In this document: positions 36,527-45,771 of the stretch, in pieces
How the letters are laid out: every line of letters starts with the position of its first letter
Position numbering within the stretch: the stretch's first letter is position 1
Assembly: GCF_000472705.1 (NCBI RefSeq)
Contig: NZ_AXAE01000008.1
Span: 124,001-188,000 of the forward strand
DNA from: Mesorhizobium erdmanii USDA 3471
GTDB lineage: Bacteria; Pseudomonadota; Alphaproteobacteria; Rhizobiales; Rhizobiaceae
Reading direction: 5' to 3'
Length of the DNA stretch: 64,000 nt
Position numbers and translations under genes: made by a program
Notes under the pieces: model-generated
What the model was told of the DNA's origin: nothing
What the model saw: the letters and a program-made list of their open reading frames with translations, nothing else
The model's database searches: none

Positions 36527-37090
36527 TCAGAACAGGCGTTCGCGGACGTAGACGGTATCTCCGGGCAGCAGCGGGTCCGAGGTGACCACGCGGCCGGTCA
36601 TTACCTTGCCGTTGATGTCGCGGGTGATGTCGACGCTTTCCTGGTTGGCGCGTGGCGAGAAGCCGCCGGCGATGGCGATGGCCTTCTGCACGGTCAGGCC
36701 GGGCACGTAGGAATACTGGCCGGCGGCACCCACTTCGCCCATGACGAAGATCGGGCGGTAGCGATCGATCTCGACGGAGACGTCGGGGTCGCGCAGATAG
36801 CCTTGCCGCAATTTGTCGGCGATTTCCTTTTCCATCTGCTGCGCGGTGTGGCCACGCGCCGGTATGGCGCCGACAAGCGGGAAGGAGAGATAGCCGGACT
36901 GGTCGACGCTATAGGTGTTGGTCAGGCCATCCTGCTCGAACACGGTGACGCGGACACGGTCGCCGGCGCCAAGACGATAAGGCTGGTCGAGGACCTCGTG
37001 GAAGGCCGCCGGCGTCGGCCGGTAGCTGGAGCAGCCGGCAAGCATCGATACGGCAAGCAGAGCGCGAAAGAGGGAAGCAGTGCTTTTCAT
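36527..37090 (-). CDS. polysaccharide export lipoprotein (Wza-like)
   Basis: The 187-residue protein has a lipoprotein signal (lipobox LAGC) followed by a polysaccharide-export domain (YRLGAGDRVRVTVFEQ) and a SLBB-like domain (FVMGEVGAAGQYSYVPGLTVQKAIAIAGGF). It is much shorter than E. coli Wza, similar to rhizobial ExoF-type exporters. It leads the minus-strand operon and diverges from the Wzz/Wzc-like gene across 255 bases. Confidence 0.9.
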   Translation of the reverse strand: MKSTASLFRALLAVSMLAGCSSYRPTPAAFHEVLDQPYRLGAGDRVRVTVFEQDGLTNTYSVDQSGYLSFPLVGAIPARGHTAQQMEKEIADKLRQGYLRDPDVSVEIDRYRPIFVMGEVGAAGQYSYVPGLTVQKAIAIAGGFSPRANQESVDITRDINGKVMTGRVVTSDPLLPGDTVYVRERLF

Positions 37091-37249
37091 GACCGGACAC
37101 GTACCTTCGACTGGCCGCTGCGGCGTCGCAGCAAACATCTGGGATCGGGTTCGTTATCATCCTGTTAGGGTTAATGGCCGGTAAAGGAGTCGGCCGATAC
37201 GGCTCGCGCAATGGAGGTTTTGCCGTTTTTATCGTTTTTCTTGGGTGCC

Positions 37250-37279
37250 CGCAGTAATCCCTAACGGAGTATTACTGCG
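37250..37279. promoter_or_regulatory. perfect dyad in the divergent exopolysaccharide promoter region
   Basis: CGCAGTAAT (37250-37258) and ATTACTGCG (37271-37279) form a perfect 9-base inverted repeat with a 12-base spacer. It is placed between the divergent wza-like and wzz-like genes. A nearby TAACGG occurs twice (37262 and 37283). This is the best operator candidate for the locus. The regulator is unknown. Confidence 0.55.
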
Positions 37280-37345
37280 ATCTTAACGGCTGAGTTACCA
37301 TAGTTGTTTACGGTGCGTCCTGACCCAGTTTCGGAGTAGGGATGC

Positions 37346-39655
37346 ATGTCCGTTCAGTCCGCGGCCGCAGATGTCGACGTCGACCTCAGGCAGCTCTTCG
37401 CCAGCCTGGCGAGGAATTGGCTGCGCATAGTGCTCTTCGTTCTGGTGGTGACGGGTCTGGCGTTTACGTTCGCTTCGTTCGCGACCAAGCATTACAAGGC
37501 CCAGACGCAGGTGGAAATCGCCCCGCGCGAATCCGTCTACACCCGTCCGGCCGGCAGCAACAATGACGGTGACAAGCCGATCCTCGACGAGCAAGGCGTC
37601 GCCACCCAGGTCCAGATCATTTCGTCCAACGAAATTCTCAAGCAGGTTGCGCAGAAACTCGGCCTGGCGCGGCTGCGCGAGTTCGACGAAACGATCAACA
37701 TGTCGTCGCTGAGCCGCGTGCTGATCCTGCTTGGGCTGAAGAACGACCCGATGGATGTTCCGGCCGACGAACGGGTGTTGAAGAAGATGCGCGAGAAGCT
37801 CAACGTCTTTGGCGTTGAAAAGACCCGCATCATCGCCATCGAGTTCTCTTCCGAGGATCCCAAGCTCGCCGCCGCCATACCCGATGCCATCGCCGCCGCT
37901 TATATTGCCGGGCAGGGCGCGGCCAAGAGCGAATCGAACACCGCCGCCGCGGACTTCCTGGCGCCCGAGATCGCCGACCTGTCAAAGCAGGTCAGGGATG
38001 CCGAGGCCAAGGTCGCGGCCTACCGCGCCCAATCCGACCTGCTGATCGGCGGCAACAATTCCACCCTGGCGACCCAGCAACTGGCCGAGCTGTCGACCGA
38101 ATTGTCGCGGGTGCGGGCCAACCGCGCCGCGGCCGAAGGCACCGCCGACAGCGTGCGCAAGGCGCTGCAGAATGGCGGCTCTCTGGATTCGCTGCCGGAA
38201 GTGCTGTCGTCCGATCTGATCCAGCGTTTGCGGGAGCGGCAGGTCGAGTTGCGGGCCACTATCGCCGACCTGTCGACGACGATGCTCGACAACCATCCGC
38301 GCGTTCGCGCCGCGAAATCGCAGTTGGCCGATCTCGACGCGCAGATACGCAGCGAAGCCCAGAAAGTCATCAAGGGCCTGGTGATGCAGGCCGATGCCGC
38401 CAAGGCGCGCGAAAGCCAGCTCGTCGCCGACGTCAATCAACTGAAGGCGGCTTCGGCGCAGGCCGGCGAACAGCAGGTCGGTCTTGATGCGCTGCAGCGC
38501 GATGCCGCCGCCAAGCGCCAGCAGCTCGAACTCTATCTGACCAACTACCGCGAGGCAGCTTCGCGTCAGGACCGTAACTATGTGCCGGTCGACGCCCGTG
38601 TCTCATCACCGGCTTCGGTGCCCTCCGAGCCATACTTCCCCAAGGTTGGGCCGATCGTTGGCGCCGCAGCCGCGGCTTCGCTTCTGCTGGCGGCTATCTT
38701 CACGCTGCTCAAGGAGCTGTTCTCGGGCCGCGCCATGCGCCCGGCACCGGGCGCCCGTTTTGCGCCGATCGACGAAGTGGCAATGCCGCCAGCTGCCCGC
38801 CAGGAGCCGGTTGCCGCCCTCGTGCCATCCGCTCGCTTGGATCCGGCTGTCGCCAGCACATCCGCCAATCGTCCTGCCGAAGAGCTCTGGCCTGAAACTG
38901 TGCCGGAGCCGGACATGGCAGTGCAGCCGCGGCCGGTAGCCGCGTCCGAGTCGGTTGCCGAGCCCGAGCCCGAGCCTGCGGCCAAGACTGAGCCTGTCGC
39001 GGAGGCCGTCCCGATTCCCGAGCCGGAGCCCACCGCAGAGGTTCAGCGCCCGCGCTCGGTGCTTGGCGAGATCGACATTGAGAAGGCCGCGGAAAAGCTG
39101 ATCGCCAGCGGGGCCGCCCGCGCCATATTCGTTTCGCCCGAAGGCGACGATGCCGCCGCCTCGGCGATCCTGGTGGCGCGCGAGGTGTCCGACGCCGGCC
39201 TGCGTGTGCTGCTGCTCGACCTCACGGCCTCGGGTGCTGCTTCGCGGCCGATGCTGGACAGCGGGCTTTTCCCCGGAATCACCGATCTGCTCGCTTCCCA
39301 GGCGCAGTTCAGCGACGTGATCCATGCCGATCTCTATTCCGACTGCCACGTCATCCCCGTCGGCACCGCCGATCCGGTTCGCGCCATGCGCGCCGCCGAC
39401 CGGCTGCCGATCATCATGCAGTCGCTGACCACCGCCTATGACCTTGTCGTGGTTGAATGCGGGCCGGCCGACGCGCAAGGCATCAGCCGCCTGGGTGGCG
39501 ATGCCACCGAGGTGTTCCTGTCCATGCTGGAGCCGGACGATGAGGTGACGCGGGCCGCGGTCAAGCTGATCGAGAGCGGCTATCCCGACCTGACACTGGT
39601 GACGCCGCTTGGCCACGAGCCGCCGGGCACCCCGGGGCGGCGCTCGGCGGCCTGA
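37346..39655 (+). CDS. Wzz/Wzc-like exopolysaccharide chain-length protein with a degenerate kinase domain
   Basis: The 769-residue inner-membrane protein has a cytoplasmic N-terminus, a first helix (about residues 28-48), a large periplasmic coiled-coil part (to about 440) and a second helix (PIVGAAAAASLLLAAIFTLL). A Pro/Glu-rich linker (about 480-570) leads to a C-terminal domain related to BY-kinases. In that domain the Walker A position reads SPEGDDAAASAI with no GK(S/T), while an A'-like strand (VLLLDLTAS) and a B-like strand (LVVVECGP) remain. No Tyr cluster ends the protein. It probably controls polymer length without autophosphorylation. Confidence 0.85.
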   Translation: MSVQSAAADVDVDLRQLFASLARNWLRIVLFVLVVTGLAFTFASFATKHYKAQTQVEIAPRESVYTRPAGSNNDGDKPILDEQGVATQVQIISSNEILKQVAQKLGLARLREFDETINMSSLSRVLILLGLKNDPMDVPADERVLKKMREKLNVFGVEKTRIIAIEFSSEDPKLAAAIPDAIAAAYIAGQGAAKSESNTAAADFLAPEIADLSKQVRDAEAKVAAYRAQSDLLIGGNNSTLATQQLAELSTELSRVRANRAAAEGTADSVRKALQNGGSLDSLPEVLSSDLIQRLRERQVELRATIADLSTTMLDNHPRVRAAKSQLADLDAQIRSEAQKVIKGLVMQADAAKARESQLVADVNQLKAASAQAGEQQVGLDALQRDAAAKRQQLELYLTNYREAASRQDRNYVPVDARVSSPASVPSEPYFPKVGPIVGAAAAASLLLAAIFTLLKELFSGRAMRPAPGARFAPIDEVAMPPAARQEPVAALVPSARLDPAVASTSANRPAEELWPETVPEPDMAVQPRPVAASESVAEPEPEPAAKTEPVAEAVPIPEPEPTAEVQRPRSVLGEIDIEKAAEKLIASGAARAIFVSPEGDDAAASAILVAREVSDAGLRVLLLDLTASGAASRPMLDSGLFPGITDLLASQAQFSDVIHADLYSDCHVIPVGTADPVRAMRAADRLPIIMQSLTTAYDLVVVECGPADAQGISRLGGDATEVFLSMLEPDDEVTRAAVKLIESGYPDLTLVTPLGHEPPGTPGRRSAA

Positions 39656-39684
39656 CAGGGTCGCTGTCCGGCAGCGCGCTCGGC

Positions 39685-40521
39685 CTATCCCAGCTCCAGC
39701 GTCGTCACGCCGAATGTCCTCTTGCCATCGAGCTTTGGCGACGGCCCTTTGTACATGCGGGTGGTGCTGAAGGTCGGTGCGAAAGCCGCCGCCTCGAGCG
39801 CCGCGATGAAAACCACCTGGGTGGCGGGGACATCGATGTGAAGGTCGCCACCATCGCAGGCGCTCGCCAACTCCCCGAGTAATTCGAGAGCTGTCTGGAC
39901 GTCGTCGGCGAAGAGCGGCCCGACCTTGAAGCCGCTGCGGCAAGGGCGCGCCACCGCATATCCGGCCATTCCCCGAGACGTGAGCGCTGCCAGGGCACGG
40001 TGAGGCGGCTGCAGCCATTGCTGCAGGAAAGAGCGCCGGGGTGCGGGAAAGCAATGCGCGTCATAGCTGATGATATCGGACATCACCTGCGCGGTTACCA
40101 AGCGAGACTGCTCGGCGCCAACGTGCAGAGCCACGGGGCGCCCGCTGTAGCGGATGGTCTCGTAGACCGGCTCGAACCCCTTGCTCCGGTAGTTGGCTTG
40201 CTGCTCTTCGACGCCATCGAGTCCGATGGTCCGCCCGGCCAGCCTGTTCATGCCCGCGGCCCAGACCGCCTTGCCATGACCCTTGCCGCGCATATCCGGA
40301 CGGCAGATGTAGAGACCGATGAAACCAAAGTCCTGGCCATAGGCCACCGCCGAGATCGCGGCGACCATGTCGTTGCCGACAAAGGCTCCGATGAACCCTT
40401 CGGGATCCGCTGCCTGGAACATCGCCGCATCGTCAAGCCCGGGGTTCCAGCCCTCGCCCGCCGCCCAGTCGATGAGGCCGGCCAATTCCCCCAGCGACAG
40501 CGTGCGGATGGTTCGATTCAT
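39685..40521 (-). CDS. GNAT-family N-acetyltransferase
   Basis: The 278-residue protein has an N-terminal GNAT fold. The acetyl-CoA loop is RPDMRGKGHGKAVWAAG at about residues 78-94. A second, GNAT-like C-terminal domain follows, as in the YitH/Acetyltransf_18 group. The ATG at 40521 has GGAG eight bases upstream; the GTG nine bases further up is an alternative. It overlaps or abuts the racemase gene, so it is the last gene of the transporter operon. It may acetylate the imported compound; the substrate is unknown. Confidence 0.8.
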   Translation of the reverse strand: MNRTIRTLSLGELAGLIDWAAGEGWNPGLDDAAMFQAADPEGFIGAFVGNDMVAAISAVAYGQDFGFIGLYICRPDMRGKGHGKAVWAAGMNRLAGRTIGLDGVEEQQANYRSKGFEPVYETIRYSGRPVALHVGAEQSRLVTAQVMSDIISYDAHCFPAPRRSFLQQWLQPPHRALAALTSRGMAGYAVARPCRSGFKVGPLFADDVQTALELLGELASACDGGDLHIDVPATQVVFIAALEAAAFAPTFSTTRMYKGPSPKLDGKRTFGVTTLELG

Positions 40522-40526
40522 GGTGC

Positions 40527-41279
40527 TCACTCCGCGGCGACAGCTCTGGGCGAGAACGATTTCAGCATACCGCGATAGGGCTTGGCCAGCGGGCTCGCAT
40601 AAGCACCGCGCTTGGATGTCGAAAGGCCGAGCGCAATGAGCGCTTCGGCCTGCTTGATCGCGGCGCCGACACCATCGATGACAGGCAGTCCGAAATCCGC
40701 CTGCAACTGGTGCGCAAGGTCCGCCATGCCGGCGCAGCCAAGCACGATGGCCTCGGCACGATCCTCCTCCACGGCCCGGGCGATCTCGTCGCGCAGCTTG
40801 CCAACCGCTCCCGACGCCGGATCCTCGAGCGCCAGCACCGGAATGTCGGCGGCCCGCACACGCGCCCGTCCCGACATGCCGTAGCGTTGCACCAATCCCT
40901 CCACCGGCACGCGCGAGCGTTCGGTGGTGGTGACGACGGTGAAGCGCTGGGCGATGAAGGAGGCCATGCTCAGTGCCGCCTCGCAGATACCGATGACGGG
41001 AATGGTGGCCATGGCCCGTGCGGCGTCGAGGCCCGTGTCGTCGAAACAGGCGATGATCGCCGCCTGCGCGCCGCGGCGCTCGCCGGCGGCGATCTCCATC
41101 AGCAGTCCAGGCACGGCCAGCGCCTCGTCATAATAGCCTTCGATCGAGGCGGGCCCTGTGGACGAGGTGACGGGGATGATCTCGGTCCAGGCGCCGGCGG
41201 CGCCGCGCGCCGCCGCCGCGATCGTCTCGGTCATGCTCGCCGTCGTGTTGGGGTTCACCACCAGGATCTGCACGGTCAC
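40527..41279 (-). CDS. Asp/Glu/hydantoin racemase family protein
   Basis: The 250-residue protein opens VQILVVNPNTTASMT and has the two catalytic cysteines of the family (Cys78 in IACFDDTG and Cys182 in VLGCAGMADL). Such enzymes racemise hydantoins, aspartate/glutamate or related acids by two-base chemistry. The GTG start overlaps the stop of the permease gene (GTGA). Being in an ABC importer operon, it probably acts on the imported substrate. Confidence 0.88.
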   Translation of the reverse strand: MTVQILVVNPNTTASMTETIAAAARGAAGAWTEIIPVTSSTGPASIEGYYDEALAVPGLLMEIAAGERRGAQAAIIACFDDTGLDAARAMATIPVIGICEAALSMASFIAQRFTVVTTTERSRVPVEGLVQRYGMSGRARVRAADIPVLALEDPASGAVGKLRDEIARAVEEDRAEAIVLGCAGMADLAHQLQADFGLPVIDGVGAAIKQAEALIALGLSTSKRGAYASPLAKPYRGMLKSFSPRAVAAE

Positions 41280-42094
41280 GCTCTCGCCCGGCGGCGGCCG
41301 ACATAGAGGATGATGCCCAGCGTCGCCAGGATCACCAGGAAGGAGAACACGGTCGTCACCGTGCCTAGCGCATAGAGCACCGGAGTCGTGACATTGGTGG
41401 TCATGCCATAGATCTCGAGCGGCAGCGTGTTGAAGGTGCCCGACGTCATCAGCGTGCGGGCGAACTCGTCATAGGAGAGCGTGAAGCCGAAAAGGCCGAC
41501 GCCGATCAGGCTTGGCGCGATCATCGGCAACACGACATGGGCAAAGGTCTGCCAGGAGGTGGCGCCGAGATCGCGCGCGGCCTCCTCGTAAGCCGGCGAG
41601 AAGCGGTTGAAGACAGCGAACATGATGAGCACGCCGAACGGCAAGGTCCAGGTCAGATGCGCGCCGAAGGCCGACGTGTACCAGGCCGGGCGGAAACCGG
41701 TCTGCTGGAAGACCACGCCGATGCCGAGCGAGATGATGATGGAGGGCACGACGAGACTGGCAACCGCCAGGTAGAACAGAGCGGTGGCACCGCGAAATTT
41801 CTGCCGGAAGGCAAGGCCCGCCAGCAGTGACACGGTGACGGTGACGACCATCACCATCATGCCGAGTACCAGCGAGCGCTTGAAGCTGCCGCCAAAATCG
41901 CCGACCGCCTGGCGTTCGAACAGATTGGCGAACCAGTGCAGCGATACGCCATTGAGCGGGAAGGTGAGGCCGCCGGTCTCGCCCTGGAAGGAGAGGATCA
42001 GGATCGCCGACAGCGGGCCGTAGAGGAACAGCACGAACAGCGCGAAGAAGGCCGCCAGCACGTAGAATTCAAGCGTGCGTTTTTCATGGCTCAT
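41276..42094 (-). CDS. ABC transporter permease (PotC-like)
   Basis: The 272-residue inner-membrane protein has six helices and the EAA loop EEAARDLGATSWQTFAHVVLPMIAP, as in polyamine/putrescine type permeases. It pairs with the permease encoded one base upstream. Confidence 0.9.
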   Translation of the reverse strand: MSHEKRTLEFYVLAAFFALFVLFLYGPLSAILILSFQGETGGLTFPLNGVSLHWFANLFERQAVGDFGGSFKRSLVLGMMVMVVTVTVSLLAGLAFRQKFRGATALFYLAVASLVVPSIIISLGIGVVFQQTGFRPAWYTSAFGAHLTWTLPFGVLIMFAVFNRFSPAYEEAARDLGATSWQTFAHVVLPMIAPSLIGVGLFGFTLSYDEFARTLMTSGTFNTLPLEIYGMTTNVTTPVLYALGTVTTVFSFLVILATLGIILYVGRRRARA

Positions 42095-42095
42095 G

Positions 42096-43010
42096 TCAGA
42101 GCTCCCGGCGGATATCGACGATGCGCAGGATGCCGGCGACTATCAGCAGCACCAGCACCAGCAGCACCACCGCATTGGCGGCGGCGGCCGGATACTGCAG
42201 CAGCGACATCTGGTTCTTCATCATCAACGCCACGGATGCGCTCTGGCCGCCCGACATCACCTGCACGGTGGAGAAGTCGGCCATCACCAGCGTGACGACG
42301 AAGATGGTGCCGATCGCCATCCCGGGCTTGGCCAGCGGGATGATGACGTTCCACAGCACCTGCCAGCCGGAGGCGCCGGCATCGCGCGCCGCCTCGACCA
42401 GCGAGCGGTCGATGCGCATCAGCGTGTTGAAGATCGGCGTCACCATGAACAGCGTGTAGAGGTGCACCATGGCCAGCACGACGGCGAATTCCGAATAGAG
42501 CAGCCATTCAATGGGTTTTGGCACCAGCCCCAGGTGCACCAGCGTCGAATTGATCAGCCCGTTGCGACCGAGCACCGGGATCCACGAGATCATGCGGATG
42601 ATGTTGGAGGTCAGGAACGGCACGGTACAGACCAGGAACAGCACCATCTGCATGGCAGTGGTGCGGATGTGGAAGGCGAGGAAATAGGCGACCCAGAAGC
42701 CGATGAACAAGGTCAGCGCCCAGACGATGGCGGCGAACTTCATGGTGTTGAGATAGGTCTTCCAGGTGACCCACGACCCCAGCACATCGGAATAATTGGT
42801 GGTCAGGAAATCCGGATACATGGCGGCGAAGTCGTAATCCCAGAAGGAGACGACGACGATCATGATGATGGGCAAAAGCAGGAACGCGCCGAGGATCAGC
42901 GCCAGTGGAGCCGACTGCAGATAGGGCGTGACGGCGCCGATCGAGAAGCGGCGGCGCCTGACGGGCTTGGTGGCGACGATTGCGGGGCGTTCGAGCGCGA
43001 CTGTCATCAA
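42096..43010 (-). CDS. ABC transporter permease (PotB-like)
   Basis: The 304-residue permease has about six helices, a cytoplasmic N-terminus with RRRRFSIG-like basic residues, and the EAA loop VEAARDAGASGWQVLWNVIIPLAKP. It belongs to the PotB/spermidine-putrescine branch. An 87-base gap with a hairpin separates it from the binding-protein gene. Confidence 0.9.
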   Translation of the reverse strand: MMTVALERPAIVATKPVRRRRFSIGAVTPYLQSAPLALILGAFLLLPIIMIVVVSFWDYDFAAMYPDFLTTNYSDVLGSWVTWKTYLNTMKFAAIVWALTLFIGFWVAYFLAFHIRTTAMQMVLFLVCTVPFLTSNIIRMISWIPVLGRNGLINSTLVHLGLVPKPIEWLLYSEFAVVLAMVHLYTLFMVTPIFNTLMRIDRSLVEAARDAGASGWQVLWNVIIPLAKPGMAIGTIFVVTLVMADFSTVQVMSGGQSASVALMMKNQMSLLQYPAAAANAVVLLVLVLLIVAGILRIVDIRREL

Positions 43011-43046
43011 AGCTCTCGGTTTTGGCGATGCGGCCTCAGCCGCGTT

Positions 43047-43076
43047 ACCCCTTCTCCCGGCAACGAGAGAAGGGGT
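43047..43076 (-). repeat. hairpin between binding-protein and permease genes
   Basis: CCCCTTCTC (43048-43056) pairs with GAGAAGGGG (43067-43075) around a ten-base loop. Hairpins of this type are common between genes of rhizobial transport operons. They often stabilise the upstream binding-protein mRNA and lower expression downstream. Confidence 0.65.
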
Positions 43077-43097
43077 GAAGGAGAAGCGCTTGTTCCC

Positions 43098-44387
43098 TTA
43101 CGCCGCGATGAACTCGTTCCAGCGCTTCACCATGTAGCGGTCCTCGTCCATGACCGAGTTCCAGCAGGCGACCTTGCCCATGCGCTCCTCGAAGGAGCCG
43201 CCATCGCGCACGGCGCCGGCTTTTTCCATGACGGTGCCGTCCGGCGCCTTGATCTCGCCCTTGGCCGGCTTGCCCTCGATCCAGTAGCCCCACTCGTCCT
43301 CGGTCATGAACTTCTTGGCCGAGACCATGTTGGCCGAGTAGTACCCCTGGCGGTTGAGGTAGCCGCCAACCCAGCCCGACGTGTACCAGTTGATGTATTC
43401 GTAGGCGGCGTCGAGTTCGGCGCCCTTGAGATGGGCGGCGAGGCCAAGGCCGCCGCCCCATGAGCGATAACCTTCCTTGAGCGGCTGGAAGCGGCAGGGA
43501 ATACCCTTGGAGCGCACGGCGGCGACGGCCGGCGACCACATGGACTGGATGACAACTTCGCCCGACGCCATCAAATTGACGCTCTCGTCGAACGATTTCC
43601 AGAAGGCGCGGAACTGGCCGCCCTGCTTGGCCTTGATCAAAAAGTCGATCGTCTTGTCGATCTCGTCCTTGGTCATGTTGCCCTTGTCGGCATATTTGAT
43701 GTTGCCGCTGGCTTCCATGATCATGGCGGCATCCATGATGCCGATGGATGGGATGTTGAGGATGGCAGTCTTGCCCTTGAAGGCCGGGTCCATGATGTCG
43801 GCCCAGCTGGTGATGTCGCGTCCGACGAGGTCGGGGCGGATGCCCAGCGTATCGGCATTGTAGATGGTCGGCACCATGGTGAACCAGTTGGTCGGCGCCT
43901 TGGCGAAGGTCTTGGAGTCCTGCGCCGCGACGAAGCCGACAGTATGCGGCGCGGTTCCCTGGGCAATGACGCTGTCGGGGGTGAGCTTGCCGGTTTTGAA
44001 CAGCGGCACCAGCTCGTCGTAATATTTCAGCTTGCTGACATCCATCGGCTGCAGCACGCCGGTCGGGAACACCTTCTTGCAGATCCAGTATTCGATATCG
44101 GCGATATCGTAACTGTCGGGCTGGGTCACGGCCCGCTGGGCCGCCGCGTCGGAATCGGTCGCCGTCATCTCCAGCGTGATGCCGAGGTCGGCCTTGCACT
44201 TGTCGGCGATGGCGTTGAGGTTCGACACGCCGGTGCCGAATTGGCGCAGCGTGATGTTGGACTGTGCCCAGATGGTCGGGAAGCCCGTGATGACGCCCGA
44301 GCCGGCGGCGAGGCCGACGGCGGCGGCACCCGTCTTCAGCAGCGAGCGGCGCGAAATGCCAGTCTGGGTTTTTATGGTGTCTGTCAT
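43098..44387 (-). CDS. ABC transporter substrate-binding protein (PotD-like)
   Basis: The 429-residue protein has a twin-arginine-like signal (ISRRSLLKTGAAAVGLAAG) and the type II binding fold of polyamine/Fe3+ type proteins (GVSNLNAIADKCKADLGI, WADIMDPAFKGKTAIL). It is periplasmic. The ATG at 44387 follows GGGGAA. The substrate cannot be told from sequence. The racemase in the operon suggests an amino-acid or hydantoin-like solute rather than a polyamine. Confidence 0.88.
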   Translation of the reverse strand: MTDTIKTQTGISRRSLLKTGAAAVGLAAGSGVITGFPTIWAQSNITLRQFGTGVSNLNAIADKCKADLGITLEMTATDSDAAAQRAVTQPDSYDIADIEYWICKKVFPTGVLQPMDVSKLKYYDELVPLFKTGKLTPDSVIAQGTAPHTVGFVAAQDSKTFAKAPTNWFTMVPTIYNADTLGIRPDLVGRDITSWADIMDPAFKGKTAILNIPSIGIMDAAMIMEASGNIKYADKGNMTKDEIDKTIDFLIKAKQGGQFRAFWKSFDESVNLMASGEVVIQSMWSPAVAAVRSKGIPCRFQPLKEGYRSWGGGLGLAAHLKGAELDAAYEYINWYTSGWVGGYLNRQGYYSANMVSAKKFMTEDEWGYWIEGKPAKGEIKAPDGTVMEKAGAVRDGGSFEERMGKVACWNSVMDEDRYMVKRWNEFIAA

Positions 44388-44421
44388 GTCTATTCCCCTG
44401 TCTTGTTTTGCTTGGTTGAAT

Positions 44422-45510
44422 TCATGAATGAAGGCGGCCGAGGACGATGGCATCCTCGGAATCCCAGGCGAGCGGTACGGCGTCGCCTATGGCGACGGGT
44501 CTGGCGAAGAAGTCTGAATCGTCGACGATGACGGTGAAATCGTCGATGCCGGCGCCGGTGACGGAAAGCTTCACGGTGGCGCCGCGATACTCGATGTTGG
44601 CGACGATGCCGGTGAAGCCGAGGCCGGGCGAGGGCGCGTCGCCGATGCGCACATGGTCGGTGCGTATGGCGATATCGATCGGTGCTCCCACGTCCTGCGC
44701 CGCACCGCTGGCGGCGAGCGAGCCGCCACCGTTGACGCCGAAGACGACCATGCCGTCCTGGCTGCCGGTGACCCGGCCGGAGATGACATTGTGGTCGCCC
44801 ATGAAGCGCGCGACAAAGGCCGTGGCCGGCCGCTCGAACACGTCGCGCGGTGGTGCCGCCTGTTCGATGCGGCCATCATTCATCACCACGATCAGGTCGG
44901 CGAGCGCCATGGCCTCCTCCTGGCTGTGCGTGACATGGACGAAGGTGATGCCGAGCGAGGTCTGCAGCTTCTTCAACTCGGCCCGCATGCGGATCTTCAG
45001 GAACGGGTCGAGCGCCGAAAGCGGCTCGTCGAGCAGCAGCGCCTCGGGATCGGTTATCAGCGCGCGAGCGAGCGCGACGCGCTGCTGCTGGCCGCCAGAA
45101 AGCTGTGCCGGGCGGCGCGTCGCATAGGCTTCCATCTGCATCAGCTTGAGCATGTCGAGCGCCTTGGCGCGGCGTTGCTCCTTGTCGACGCCCTTCATCT
45201 TCAGGCTGAAGGCGACATTGTCGATGAGGTCGAGATGCGGAAACAGCGCGTAGGACTGGAACATCATCGCCGTGCCGCGCTTGGCCGGCGGCAGGTCGGT
45301 GACGACGGTGTTGCCGAGCCGGACATCGCCGGACGAGATGCTTTCGTGGCCGGCGATCATGCGCAGCGTCGAAGTCTTGCCGCAGCCGGAAGGGCCGAGC
45401 AGGCAGCAATAAGTCCCCGCCGGTATCTTCAGGCTGATGTCCTCGACGGCTGTCGTCGTTCCATAGACTTTCGAAACGGACACGATGTCGATCTCGGCGG
45501 CTTTGGACAT
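44422..45510 (-). CDS. ABC transporter ATP-binding protein (PotA-like)
   Basis: The 362-residue ATPase has Walker A GPSGCGKTSTL, Q-loop FQSYALFPH, signature LSGGQQQRVALARAL, Walker B LLLDEPLSALD and a TOBE-type C-terminal domain (from about 280). It is the first gene of the operon and starts at an ATG facing the GntR gene. Confidence 0.95.
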   Translation of the reverse strand: MSKAAEIDIVSVSKVYGTTTAVEDISLKIPAGTYCCLLGPSGCGKTSTLRMIAGHESISSGDVRLGNTVVTDLPPAKRGTAMMFQSYALFPHLDLIDNVAFSLKMKGVDKEQRRAKALDMLKLMQMEAYATRRPAQLSGGQQQRVALARALITDPEALLLDEPLSALDPFLKIRMRAELKKLQTSLGITFVHVTHSQEEAMALADLIVVMNDGRIEQAAPPRDVFERPATAFVARFMGDHNVISGRVTGSQDGMVVFGVNGGGSLAASGAAQDVGAPIDIAIRTDHVRIGDAPSPGLGFTGIVANIEYRGATVKLSVTGAGIDDFTVIVDDSDFFARPVAIGDAVPLAWDSEDAIVLGRLHS

Positions 45511-45634
45511 TCAGGCTTCCCCGTTTGGTCGCATTAACCAATGCATCATGCGTGCCAATATCGGGGTGATTAGCCAAGTTACTGAATTGTCTTGAGAATC
45601 AGGTTTCCGGCCGTTGCCTGTCTGGAGGGCCGTC

Positions 45635-45649
45635 TTGTGCATTGCACAA
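45635..45649. promoter_or_regulatory. palindrome between the transporter operon and gntR, likely operator
   Basis: TTGTGCA (45635-45641), one base, TGCACAA (45643-45649) is a perfect palindrome in the 261-base divergent region. A related half site ATTGTGC follows at about 45660. GntR/FCD regulators usually bind such dyads, so this may be the operator of the adjacent gene's product. Confidence 0.55.
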
Positions 45650-45771
45650 ATTATGGGCGATTGTGCCCGATCTGCACTCGAATCGTATGCAATCTTTTTT
45701 GACTTCGTGTCCACTTTGCCTCTCGTGCGGGGAGGACGAGTCGCGCTAGAAGGGGACAGGATACCAATGCC

